The notes under the pieces are model-generated. The model was not told the origin of the DNA and made no database searches. It was given only the letters and a program-made list of their open reading frames with translations. From contig JAPPAV010000056.1 of the NCBI GenBank assembly GCA_026705345.1, positions 1 to 64,000 on the forward strand: a stretch of DNA of 64,000 nt, given 5' to 3'. How positions within the stretch are numbered: the stretch's first letter is position 1; every line of letters begins with the position of its first letter. Shown piece after piece: positions 53,347 through 62,138 of the stretch. The position numbers and the translations under genes are program-made. Origin of the DNA: Gammaproteobacteria bacterium. Its GTDB lineage: Bacteria > Pseudomonadota > Gammaproteobacteria > Pseudomonadales > Azotimanducaceae.

Positions 53347-53798
53347 CCATGACGGGACTCCCGGACCCCAGCGCGGCACTCGCCGAACTCGCGCGGCTGG
53401 CGCTGTCGGCGGGAATCGCCGCCAACCCGGCGGCGCGGGCATGCAGCGGGCGACTGGCCGGCCGGTCACTCGCCATCGAGACGCTCGATGCGCGGTTCGT
53501 CATCCACTTCGAGCCCGGTGCGGTTCGCCTCGACACGGGCACCGACCCGGCCGATGCGACGTTGCGGGGATCGCCCGCCAGCCTGGCGGCGACCCTGGCG
53601 GGCAGGGAAGAGACGGCAGCAGTTCTCGGCGACACGGCACTCTTCGAGGACTTCCGCGACTCCTTCCGCCCTCGATTGGAGGTGCCGGGGAAGTTCGTGC
53701 TCGAAGACCTGGGCGACATCGTTCGGCTCGGCGTGAAGGCTGCCGAATCGACCCTGGAGGGCCTCGCGAACGCCGTGAGGAACCGGCGAGACCCATGA
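53343..53798 (+). CDS. ubiJ: UbiJ, SCP2-domain ubiquinone biosynthesis factor
   Basis: A 151-residue protein with an SCP2 lipid-binding domain at about 20-105 (ARFVIHFEPGAVRLDTG, ADATLRGSPASLAATLAG) and a C-terminal helix. In Gammaproteobacteria UbiJ binds ubiquinone precursors in the soluble Ubi complex. The position between ubiE and ubiB is decisive. Start GTG at 53343, or ATG at 53349. Confidence 0.9.
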   Translation: MTMTGLPDPSAALAELARLALSAGIAANPAARACSGRLAGRSLAIETLDARFVIHFEPGAVRLDTGTDPADATLRGSPASLAATLAGREETAAVLGDTALFEDFRDSFRPRLEVPGKFVLEDLGDIVRLGVKAAESTLEGLANAVRNRRDP

Positions 53799-55450
53799 CC
53801 CGGGCCGGTCGCGTCGGGAAGATCCTTGTGACGGTCGCGAGGCACCGGCTTGATCGCAATATCGATCGTTTCGCGAACCACCACTGGTGGTATCGGCTGT
53901 CACCGCTCCGGCTACTCCCCACGCCCGGGAAGCCGGACGCGGTTCGCCTCCGGGAAGCCATCGAGAAACTCGGTCCCGTCTTCATCAAGTTCGGACAGAT
54001 CCTGTCCACCCGCCGCGACCTGCTTCCACCGGACTACGCCGACGAGCTGGCGAAGCTCCAAGACCAGGTGCCACCGTTCCCGGGCGAAATCGCGGTTGGG
54101 CTCATCGAGGCGAGCCTTGGGGACTCGATCGCCACCCTGTTCGAGAGCTTCGACACCGAGCCGATCGCCTCCGCCTCGCTGGCACAGGTGCACGCCGCGA
54201 CCATGACCAACGGCGACGACGTGGCGGTCAAGGTCATCCGCCCGGACATCGAACGGGTCATCGAGAAGGACCTGGCGCTGATCCACACCATGGCGGGGCT
54301 CCTAGAGCGGATTTCCCGGGACGCGCGGCGCCTCAAGCTCAGGGCCGTGGTCGCGGACTACGAACGGACGATCTTCGACGAACTGGACCTGCTCAAGGAA
54401 GCCGCCAACACCGCCACGCTGCGGCGCAACTTCGCGGGCTCCGAGTTGCTCTACGCGCCCAAGGTCTATTGGGAGCGGTGCAGCGAGTCCGTTCTGGTCC
54501 TGGAACGCGTGCGGGCAGTTCCGATTTCGGACATCGACGCGTTGAAAGCCGCCGGAACGGATATGAAGAAACTGGCCGAGCGCGGGGCCGAGACGTTCTT
54601 CACTCAGTTGTTCAAGCACAATTTCTTCCACGCCGACATGCATCCCGGCAACATCTTCATCGACATCACGGATCCCGCAAACCCCAGCTACATCGCCATC
54701 GACTGCGCCATCATCGGAACCCTAAGCGAGGAGGACCAGAGCTACCTGGCGCGCAACGTGCTCGCCTTCCTGAACCGCGACTACGGACGCATCGCACGGC
54801 TGCATGTCGAGTCCGGGTGGATCCCGCCCGGAACCGACCCGCGCGAATTCGAGGATGTCATCCGGCAACTGCTGGAACCGATATTCCAACGCCCCTTGAA
54901 GGAGATCTCGTTCGGCCACTTCCTCATCGCGCTGTTCCAGACCGCGCGGCGGTTCAACATGGAAGTGCAACCCCAGCTTGTCCTCCTGCAGAAGACCCTG
55001 CTCAACATCGAAGGGCTGGGCCGCCAGCTCTATCCGGACCTCGATCTGTGGAACACGGCCAAGCCGTTCATGGAGTCCTGGATGCGAGAGCGCTACGGCC
55101 CCCTCGCCCTCCTTACCAACCTCATCGAACACGCGCCCACCCTCGCCGTGGAACTGCCCCGCCTTCTTCCCCAGATTCCCGACATCGTCGCCACGGCGAT
55201 GCACAAGCTCACCGACATGGACCGGCGCGCGAACACGCAGCGGGAGGCGATGGAGAGGCTCACCAGCGCCATCGACGGCCAGAACCGCCGGGGACGCTGG
55301 CGACGCGCCGCCGGCGGCGCGCTCGTCGCCCTGGGGCTCGTACTGCTCTGGCGCCCGCTGGTGGACGCCATCGCGGGCGCCGACTCGGTAACGGTCACCG
55401 CCGGGGTCGTGGCCGCCCTCGCGGGTTCCGTGCTGGTTCTGAGAGGCTAG
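53795..55450 (+). CDS. ubiB: UbiB, ABC1/ADCK-like ubiquinone biosynthesis kinase
   Basis: A 551-residue atypical kinase-like membrane protein. KxGQ-type motif FIKFGQILSTR (Lys65), ASASLAQVHAA loop, HNFFHADMHPGNIF and AIDCAIIG metal-binding segment; two hydrophobic helices at the C-terminus (about 505-548). It supports ubiquinone synthesis, probably by ATPase activity. Ends the ubi operon. Confidence 0.96.
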   Translation: MTRAGRVGKILVTVARHRLDRNIDRFANHHWWYRLSPLRLLPTPGKPDAVRLREAIEKLGPVFIKFGQILSTRRDLLPPDYADELAKLQDQVPPFPGEIAVGLIEASLGDSIATLFESFDTEPIASASLAQVHAATMTNGDDVAVKVIRPDIERVIEKDLALIHTMAGLLERISRDARRLKLRAVVADYERTIFDELDLLKEAANTATLRRNFAGSELLYAPKVYWERCSESVLVLERVRAVPISDIDALKAAGTDMKKLAERGAETFFTQLFKHNFFHADMHPGNIFIDITDPANPSYIAIDCAIIGTLSEEDQSYLARNVLAFLNRDYGRIARLHVESGWIPPGTDPREFEDVIRQLLEPIFQRPLKEISFGHFLIALFQTARRFNMEVQPQLVLLQKTLLNIEGLGRQLYPDLDLWNTAKPFMESWMRERYGPLALLTNLIEHAPTLAVELPRLLPQIPDIVATAMHKLTDMDRRANTQREAMERLTSAIDGQNRRGRWRRAAGGALVALGLVLLWRPLVDAIAGADSVTVTAGVVAALAGSVLVLRG

Positions 55451-55476
55451 GCACACAAGGAGCCGCGACTCGCCTT

Positions 55477-55541
55477 CGTAGGGGACGGGCTTGTCCCGTC
55501 CCGCAGACGACGAAACCGTAGGGAAAGGCTTGTCCCGTCCC
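55477..55541. repeat. two palindromic elements after ubiB
   Basis: CGTAG with GGGACGGG-CTTGT-CCCGTCCC (arms 55482-55502) and a second copy with a decayed left arm, CGTAGGGAAAGG-CTTGT-CCCGTCCC (55517-55541). Both have the same orientation, and the next hairpin GGCGCGCCCTACGGCGCGC follows. Confidence 0.8.
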
Positions 55542-55591
55542 GGCGCGCCCTACGGCGCGCGGTGGGCCCGAAGCCATCCCCGAACCGGCGC

Positions 55592-55615
55592 GGGACGCCA
55601 CAAGGGCGTCCCCTA
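55592..55615. repeat. palindromic element supplying the TPR-protein stop codon
   Basis: GGGACGCC-ACAAG-GGCGTCCC with perfect arms, then CTA. The CTA at 55613-55615 is the TAG stop of the 2145-residue TPR protein on the minus strand. Confidence 0.85.
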
Positions 55616-58600
55616 CTGGGCCGCTTCCTCGCGCCGGATTCGCTCGGCCAAGTCGCTCGCGTAGGCCGTATCGCCCGCTCGCTCGGCCATCGTATGCAAT
55701 CGGCGTAGCATGGCCAGTCCACGATCGATTCCGTGATCGTGGGCAAGTCTGAGCACCTCGCCGGTCTCTTCGGAATCTTCAAACATGCCCACGAGACTGA
55801 CTTTGTCCTGCCAGACCAGGCCGTCCTCCTTAAGGACGTCAGCCACTAGGTCGAATGGCAAGGGCCGGCCCGTCAGTTGAGCCAAGGAAGCAAGGCTCAT
55901 TACTCCGCGTGAGCTCAGTGGCACGCCGGAGGACTCAACACTGGCGATCGTACGGGTCATCAAGCCGACCGCGCGGTCTGCTTCGCCCATTTGCACGGCA
56001 CGCTTGCCGAGGGCGGCCAGCAACTCGAGAACGGACGCCTGATCGACCTGTCCATCCCCCAACCAACCAAACAGCGCTTGCTCAACGGCACCGGTCCACT
56101 GGGAAATCCGTGGCCATTGGGGCGCGCTTTCGGGAAACAGCCGCTCCTGGCTTGCCAGGATCGCATCGACGCCCCCCAGAACCACCACGTTGTAGCCATT
56201 TGTCCGGGTCAGTGGGTCGATCCCGTAAAGGGTCTTTAGATCGTACAGCGCGGTCGTTGTCGCGTAGTGCGGGTCCTCTGGAGCGGTATACGGTTCGGTT
56301 CGGCTGCAGGATCCCTCCAGTAGCGCACCAAGTATCTCCAGCGCGCGGCCCTGGTCGCCGGCTCTCGCATACACACGAGCGAGCTCGACCGCCTTGGCCG
56401 CTCCCACGCCTACCAGTTGACCCGGCATGTCCAAGATCCGAGGGTACCGGCGTTCTAGGTGCTCGAGCAGTTCTTGCGGCCCGTACACCCTATCCAGCAG
56501 GGCAAGCACGAGCACATCGAACAACGCGTCAGCGCCGGGGACATCATCGGCGCGCCGGGCCACGGTGAGAACATCCTCCACGAATCCGCGCGCCGGGGCT
56601 TCGGGCAGCCTGGCGGCCACTTCCCCGGCGAGTCCGAGCAGTCCGGCAATGTCCGATCCGTGCGAGGAACCACCGCTTGGAACATCCTCGGACTCGTATT
56701 CGTCTTGCCGGGTCATTCGCGCCGCCACAAGCCGGTACTGCTGCCCGGCCTTGTCCACCGCGCCCCCCGAGCCGAACACGCGGGCCGCCAACACCAACTG
56801 GAACAGCGACGGGTCAGCCATCGAGGACAGACGCTCTTCGAACGCTTCCCTCTCGCCCGGGAGGAAACCGCTCCTCTGTCTCTCGCGCAGCAGCATCCAC
56901 AACGTGAACTCGTGATCGTCCATCGCCTGCTCGCGAAGGCGGGATTCCAGTTCCTTACGACGCTGCCCGCCGACAGTCGCTTCGGCCAGATAGCCGTAGA
57001 GCCGATGGAATCCCTTTCGAATCTCGTCCGGCATCGCCCGAAGAAATCCCTCGAGCTCCTCCGCGCCGTAGGGCGACTCCGCCACGGCGTCGAACAGCGT
57101 GCGCGGCTCTATAGGTACTTCCGCCGTGGCGTTGCCCGGCAGGGGGGCGTTCAGCAGAAGGGATGCAGTGAGTTGAAGACTGTGGTTCCCCGGGGTCGTA
57201 TGACCGGACGATTTGAGCGGCACCAGGAGCTTGCGCCAGGCTTCCCGCAGCGCCCGCCGGCCTTGTTCGGGATCTCCAGCGCAGAGCGCGTCGGCAAGAC
57301 CTTGCGCCTCCCAGCGACGGCCGGTGCCGGACGCTGGAGCAGGCGACTTCTGATCGCCGAGATCAACCAATTGCCGAAGAACCCGGTCGAACGGCTCGAA
57401 TACGTTCGCCGTTCGCGCCGCGAACTCTGACCGATAGATCCCGGTGTCTCGAAAGTCCAGGCGACCGTCCGCTGCCACCGCTGCCGCCTCCTGGAACCGC
57501 TGCTGCGATCTCAGCAATTGAAAGTACGCCAAGCGCCAGTAGCCGCTATCAGGCGACGCCCGGTACGCGTCGGCAATCGCTTCCTCGGCGCGAGCCGTAT
57601 AGCCCAGAGCGAGCCAGGCTTCGATCGATCGGACCCGGTGGAGGTCGTTCTCGGGATCGAGCTGGCGCAGGTGTTCCAGCAACGGCGCCTGAAGCTCGGA
57701 GTCCGCCCGCGTGGGCTTGCCGATCCGTTTTTCCGGAAACTCCATTTCATAGGCGGCTGCGGCCAGTCTTGGATTCACCCGCCGACCCGCCGCGATCTCC
57801 TGCAACAGTTGAGATCTCGGGACGGCCAGCGCTATTCGGACCTCCCGAAAGGTATAGCCGGGATAGGGGTAATGGTGCTCCGGCAAGCCGTATCCCAACT
57901 CCTGCAGATGTTGGAACAACTCGAGCGGGCGGTTTTCGTATACCGCCTTCAACAACGGCTGTGCGCTAGGGAATTCGGGCCAGCGGGATTCGGCGAACCG
58001 GGCAATCCGGAACAGCACTCCCGAATTGCTCGGATGGGCATCCAGGGGTAGGAAGGCATGGACATCGTATCGAACGCCGTCGTCGTACGTATTGCGTAGG
58101 CCCGTTAGCCTTTCGATGGCCGTGTCCGCAACCTCGCTACGCTGCGCCTTGGTCAGTTCACCCCGGAGGAGCGCACGGAACGCGCCGGCGCTCCCGAGCC
58201 GTTCAGACCTCTCGCCCCGTAGCGAACGCTCCGCTTCGACCCGGAAATATCGGATCTTCTCGTCGGTGGTGCCCCGCCTCTCAAGGTAGCGCCAATGGCC
58301 GCGCTTGTCGTTGTTGCCGAACCCGTCGATTGGCTGGCCACCGGCATCCGGCTCAAGCAGCAGCGCAATGACCTCCTCCGGCGGGATCAGCGGTCGGCCC
58401 ACCGCCGCCTCAACCTGGAGGAACAAGCCCGCGTCCCGCAACAGAAACGTAGTCAAGGCGTCCGGATCCACCGCCAACTTCGACGACGCGATCCGTGCCA
58501 GGCGATTGACCCTGGCGGGTTCGAGAAGGAGCAACCCGTAGCCTAGTCCCTCGCGAAATCCTCCGTCTTGGATCCGCTCCCCCAACAGCCGTTCCACCTC

Positions 58601-61600
58601 GTCGGTGGCGCCGGCCAGCCGCGCCAGTTTCAATTGGGTTTCGAAGTCGTCTTGCTCGGGTGGACCGAGCAACGGCGCTAGGGTGGCAACGGGTTCTTCC
58701 GCGGCCATACCGTCGGGCAGCACTCGACCGGCGGCCCCGTAGGCTTGCCCAAGGTGATCGGCGAAGTTCTCGTCGTCGCCGAAGTGCACCAGCAGGCGTC
58801 CGTCCGCGTATTCCGCCAGATTCCCGTCCCCCAGGAAGAAACCGACGCGGCGGATCAGCCTGGCGGTGCGGTCGAGCCGCGCGTAGCCGGCCAGCGGAAG
58901 GAGCGCCTCGTCCGCGCGACCGAGCACATGGCTGAGCTCCGTCTCGAACAGCCCTCTCAGCTCCGCCGCCACGGCTTCGGACTCCCCGGCGTCCTCCGGC
59001 CAGCTCAACAGCAATCCCTGCTCCAGCGAGTCGAAGTGGTCGCGATACTCGCGCGATACCGGGGCGGTGCGCTTCGCCGTCGCCGCCGAGCGCGAGTTCG
59101 GATCCGCCGGAGGCAGTACCGACGGTTGGCGGGCGAGCAAGATGCGCATCGCCCGAAGGTAGCGCCGAAACGCCACATCGTCGCGACCGCTCGCCTCATG
59201 CAGAAACCCCGTCTTGTGGAGCAGTTCGAGGCTGTCGCGGTTGACATTCAGCGCGCGGTTGTAGAAGACCCGCGACTGCTCGCCATGTCCCATGGTTTCG
59301 AAGATCTCCGCCTTGGTCCGGTCAATGTCGATCATCCCCGTGATGTCGTCGATCATCTCGAAGGCCCGCTCCGCCCCGGCCACGTCCCCCTTGGCCAACA
59401 GCGCGGTGCCGACATCGATATACACATCCGGGGGCAAGTGCTGGCGCAGTCCCACTAGGCGGCGTCCATACTTCAGCTGCCGGTCGATGTCCCCGATGCC
59501 GGTGCTGAACCCACCGAAGCCGGTGTTCGGCGTGGCCAGGGTCACCAGCTCCCGAAGCACCGCCGTGCGACGAAGGCCCGCTTCGGGCAAGGAGTTCTCC
59601 AAGGCCACGAACGACGCCTCGGTGTCGGCCTTCTCACGGGCAATGTCGGCCAGCAGTTCGTACAGGTAGAACTTGCCGGCGCGACCGGCAATGCGCTCCA
59701 GGATCATGCGACGGGTCCACTCCAGCGTGTCCCGCACTTGTGGGTCCGGTTCCTGGGAGAAGGCCCTCGAGCCGAGGAGGTTGAGAATGCCGTCCACCGC
59801 CACCACGAAGTCGTTGTCACGGACGGCGTTCTCGGCGAAGAACTGCAGGGTCGCCAATGCCTCGCCCGGGCGCCCGTCGTCGGCCATCGCCTCGGCCAGG
59901 AGCAACAGGTTGTCGCTGTTCTCCGGCTGCTCCACCAACGCCCGCCGATACGCCTCCACGGCTTGATCCGCAAACCCCGCCATGGAGAAGACGCCGGCCT
60001 CGAACTCACCCGTGACCGCGCTTGTGTCGAACTGTCTCAGCTCGCCGATCCAGCGTTGGATTTCCTCGAAGCGCTCGTGGGAATTGGCCGCCAGGTCAAG
60101 AGTCAGCAGGTTGAGGATGATGCTCTTGATGTGATCGACCCGGTTGGCGGGATCGATCTCGTAGAGCCTGCGCAGGGCCTTGTCGTGCGCCGGATAGTCC
60201 TCGACGAGCAGTTGGACATGCGCCAGCAGTTGCTGGTGGCCGACCTCGTCCTCGCCCAGCGCTTGGGCGTATTCGTCGATGATCTCGGTGGCCGAGAGCT
60301 GGTCGCCGGCCTCGGCGTAGATCCGCACCAGAAGGTTCATGTGGTTGCGCCTTGCCGTGCCCGACATCAGCATCTCTTCCAGCTCCACCGCCAAGTCGCC
60401 CAAGGTGCCCAGTTCGGCCGCCAGGGGCAGCATTTGGCTCTCGGCAAGACTGCGCCGCGCCGGAGTCTCCATGCCCACCCAGATGTCGCGCCACGCCGTC
60501 AGCGCGTCGCGCCTGCGGTCCACCAGGGTATAGAGCCACGCCAGGCGCACTTGATCGTCGAATCCCAGTTCGCCGCGTGCGTCCCGTATGGCCTCGAATA
60601 CCCGTACCGCCTCCTCCGGTCGGCTCAAGCGCTCATACGCATCCGCCAGCTCGACGCGCTCCCGGGCATCCCGAGGCAAGAACGCTTCCAGCCGAACCAA
60701 GGCTTCCAGCGCTTTCGGATCCTCGCCCCGGTCCAACCACGTCTCGAACAGAAACAACAGCGCGCCCACGTCGGGCCCCTGGGCCTCGATGTAGCGCTCG
60801 ATCATCGCCACACCCTCGTCCACAAAGCCCATGGATCGCATCAGCCCCGCACCTTCGACCAGAACTCCCGCACGCTCTCCGTTGCGGGCCTCCAACGCGT
60901 TCCACACGGTCAACGCAGAATCGTCGTCCGCCAACTGGAGAAAGTGCGCCGCCAAGGCTTCATACCACCGCAGCTCGGCCGGCTCTGCAGCCATCAGCCG
61001 GCGATACTCCCGAACCATGGCATCGGTGTCGCCAGCGGCTTCGAACAGGGACACCAGCCGACGCCGCTCGTCGATGTCGGCGTCCGTCTCTTCCAGTTCC
61101 TCGTACAGCGCAATGGCGCGGTGGAACTCCTCGGTCTCGATCTGAGCTTCCACCCTGAGGCGCAGCAGGTCCGGGTCGTCGGATTCGCGCGCGGCCAGAT
61201 CCTCGACCAATTGGTCCGATTCACCCGCCGAACGGTACGACTCCGCCAACAGGCCGAGGGCGTATAGGCGATCGGTGCGCACCGGCGCGGACGCATAGCC
61301 CAGCCACGCCTGTTCCCGGGCCAGCTCGTGCGACTCGGCCTGAAGCGCCCACTCCGACAAGCGCACGTGCTGCGGGTACAGCTTGCCGGTCGCCGCCAGC
61401 GGCTGATACAGCCCAATGGCACGGTCCGGTCGGCCCATCAGCGCCAGGACCAAGGCGGCCTGGTTGCGGAAGAGGGGTTCGCGCTCTCGAGCCAGTTCCT
61501 CCAACGCCGCCGCGTTGCGCGAACTCATGTCCATCATCGCCAGGCGCACCCGGATCAGCCATTGCTCGTCGCCCGGGCCAGTGGCCTCGGCGGCGCGTTG

Positions 61601-62050
61601 ATACCAGTCCCGGGCCTTCTCCTCGCCGCCCGCGTCCAGGAGACGCGCCTTCATCAACAAGGCGCCGGCCGTCGACGTACTCTCAAGCGCCTCGTTGACC
61701 GAAACCACCGCGGCTTCGGCCGCGCCGTCGCGCCACATGAAGTGCGCAATCGCCAGGTGGCAGGCCGCCCGGACTTCGGGGCTCAGCCCCGTGCGGCGCG
61801 AATAGGCGCGCAAGCGGTTGACAGTGCGGTCGATGCCGGCGCCGCCGACCACTGCCTCGCGGTAGACCGCAGCGACCTTGTCCACGTCGTAGCGCGCCGT
61901 CGTCTCCAGGGAAGCGATAAGCTCGGCCAAGGCCGTGGCCCCGGTGGCCGGCAATGGCGACACGAAGAGCACGGCCAACGACAACGTCAGCGCGAATCCA
62001 TGGGGGTAGGCAACCCCAGCGCTTGCCGAGGGCATCCGGCGCCTTCTCAC
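55613..62050 (-). CDS. giant TPR-repeat protein, exported
   Basis: A 2145-residue protein with an N-terminal signal peptide (GFALTLSLAVLFVSPLPATG), so periplasmic or surface-located. From residue 40 to at least 900 it consists of tetratricopeptide-like helix pairs (AYERLSRPEEAVRVFEAIRD, AYRRALVEQPENSDNLLLLA). The second half is also helical, with less regular repeats, and contains FLPLDAHPSNSGVLFRIARF and PEHHYPYPGY, which I cannot assign. No membrane segment is seen after the signal peptide. It lies 89 bp downstream of the TonB-dependent receptor gene, on the same strand, and probably serves the same uptake or secretion process. Confidence 0.85.
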   Translation of the reverse strand: MRRRRMPSASAGVAYPHGFALTLSLAVLFVSPLPATGATALAELIASLETTARYDVDKVAAVYREAVVGGAGIDRTVNRLRAYSRRTGLSPEVRAACHLAIAHFMWRDGAAEAAVVSVNEALESTSTAGALLMKARLLDAGGEEKARDWYQRAAEATGPGDEQWLIRVRLAMMDMSSRNAAALEELAREREPLFRNQAALVLALMGRPDRAIGLYQPLAATGKLYPQHVRLSEWALQAESHELAREQAWLGYASAPVRTDRLYALGLLAESYRSAGESDQLVEDLAARESDDPDLLRLRVEAQIETEEFHRAIALYEELEETDADIDERRRLVSLFEAAGDTDAMVREYRRLMAAEPAELRWYEALAAHFLQLADDDSALTVWNALEARNGERAGVLVEGAGLMRSMGFVDEGVAMIERYIEAQGPDVGALLFLFETWLDRGEDPKALEALVRLEAFLPRDARERVELADAYERLSRPEEAVRVFEAIRDARGELGFDDQVRLAWLYTLVDRRRDALTAWRDIWVGMETPARRSLAESQMLPLAAELGTLGDLAVELEEMLMSGTARRNHMNLLVRIYAEAGDQLSATEIIDEYAQALGEDEVGHQQLLAHVQLLVEDYPAHDKALRRLYEIDPANRVDHIKSIILNLLTLDLAANSHERFEEIQRWIGELRQFDTSAVTGEFEAGVFSMAGFADQAVEAYRRALVEQPENSDNLLLLAEAMADDGRPGEALATLQFFAENAVRDNDFVVAVDGILNLLGSRAFSQEPDPQVRDTLEWTRRMILERIAGRAGKFYLYELLADIAREKADTEASFVALENSLPEAGLRRTAVLRELVTLATPNTGFGGFSTGIGDIDRQLKYGRRLVGLRQHLPPDVYIDVGTALLAKGDVAGAERAFEMIDDITGMIDIDRTKAEIFETMGHGEQSRVFYNRALNVNRDSLELLHKTGFLHEASGRDDVAFRRYLRAMRILLARQPSVLPPADPNSRSAATAKRTAPVSREYRDHFDSLEQGLLLSWPEDAGESEAVAAELRGLFETELSHVLGRADEALLPLAGYARLDRTARLIRRVGFFLGDGNLAEYADGRLLVHFGDDENFADHLGQAYGAAGRVLPDGMAAEEPVATLAPLLGPPEQDDFETQLKLARLAGATDEVERLLGERIQDGGFREGLGYGLLLLEPARVNRLARIASSKLAVDPDALTTFLLRDAGLFLQVEAAVGRPLIPPEEVIALLLEPDAGGQPIDGFGNNDKRGHWRYLERRGTTDEKIRYFRVEAERSLRGERSERLGSAGAFRALLRGELTKAQRSEVADTAIERLTGLRNTYDDGVRYDVHAFLPLDAHPSNSGVLFRIARFAESRWPEFPSAQPLLKAVYENRPLELFQHLQELGYGLPEHHYPYPGYTFREVRIALAVPRSQLLQEIAAGRRVNPRLAAAAYEMEFPEKRIGKPTRADSELQAPLLEHLRQLDPENDLHRVRSIEAWLALGYTARAEEAIADAYRASPDSGYWRLAYFQLLRSQQRFQEAAAVAADGRLDFRDTGIYRSEFAARTANVFEPFDRVLRQLVDLGDQKSPAPASGTGRRWEAQGLADALCAGDPEQGRRALREAWRKLLVPLKSSGHTTPGNHSLQLTASLLLNAPLPGNATAEVPIEPRTLFDAVAESPYGAEELEGFLRAMPDEIRKGFHRLYGYLAEATVGGQRRKELESRLREQAMDDHEFTLWMLLRERQRSGFLPGEREAFEERLSSMADPSLFQLVLAARVFGSGGAVDKAGQQYRLVAARMTRQDEYESEDVPSGGSSHGSDIAGLLGLAGEVAARLPEAPARGFVEDVLTVARRADDVPGADALFDVLVLALLDRVYGPQELLEHLERRYPRILDMPGQLVGVGAAKAVELARVYARAGDQGRALEILGALLEGSCSRTEPYTAPEDPHYATTTALYDLKTLYGIDPLTRTNGYNVVVLGGVDAILASQERLFPESAPQWPRISQWTGAVEQALFGWLGDGQVDQASVLELLAALGKRAVQMGEADRAVGLMTRTIASVESSGVPLSSRGVMSLASLAQLTGRPLPFDLVADVLKEDGLVWQDKVSLVGMFEDSEETGEVLRLAHDHGIDRGLAMLRRLHTMAERAGDTAYASDLAERIRREEAAQ

Positions 62051-62138
62051 AAGGCCGAGGGTTCGTCAAACGAAAAAGGGCGTGGGGCGCGCGCGCTGCT
62101 GCCGGCGACGCCCCACGCCAGGGGACCCATGAAGGCGG

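Noticed and set aside
53887-55521. A 544-codon frame overlapping ubiB
   Set aside because: Shadow of ubiB in another frame; composition is Arg/Pro-rich.
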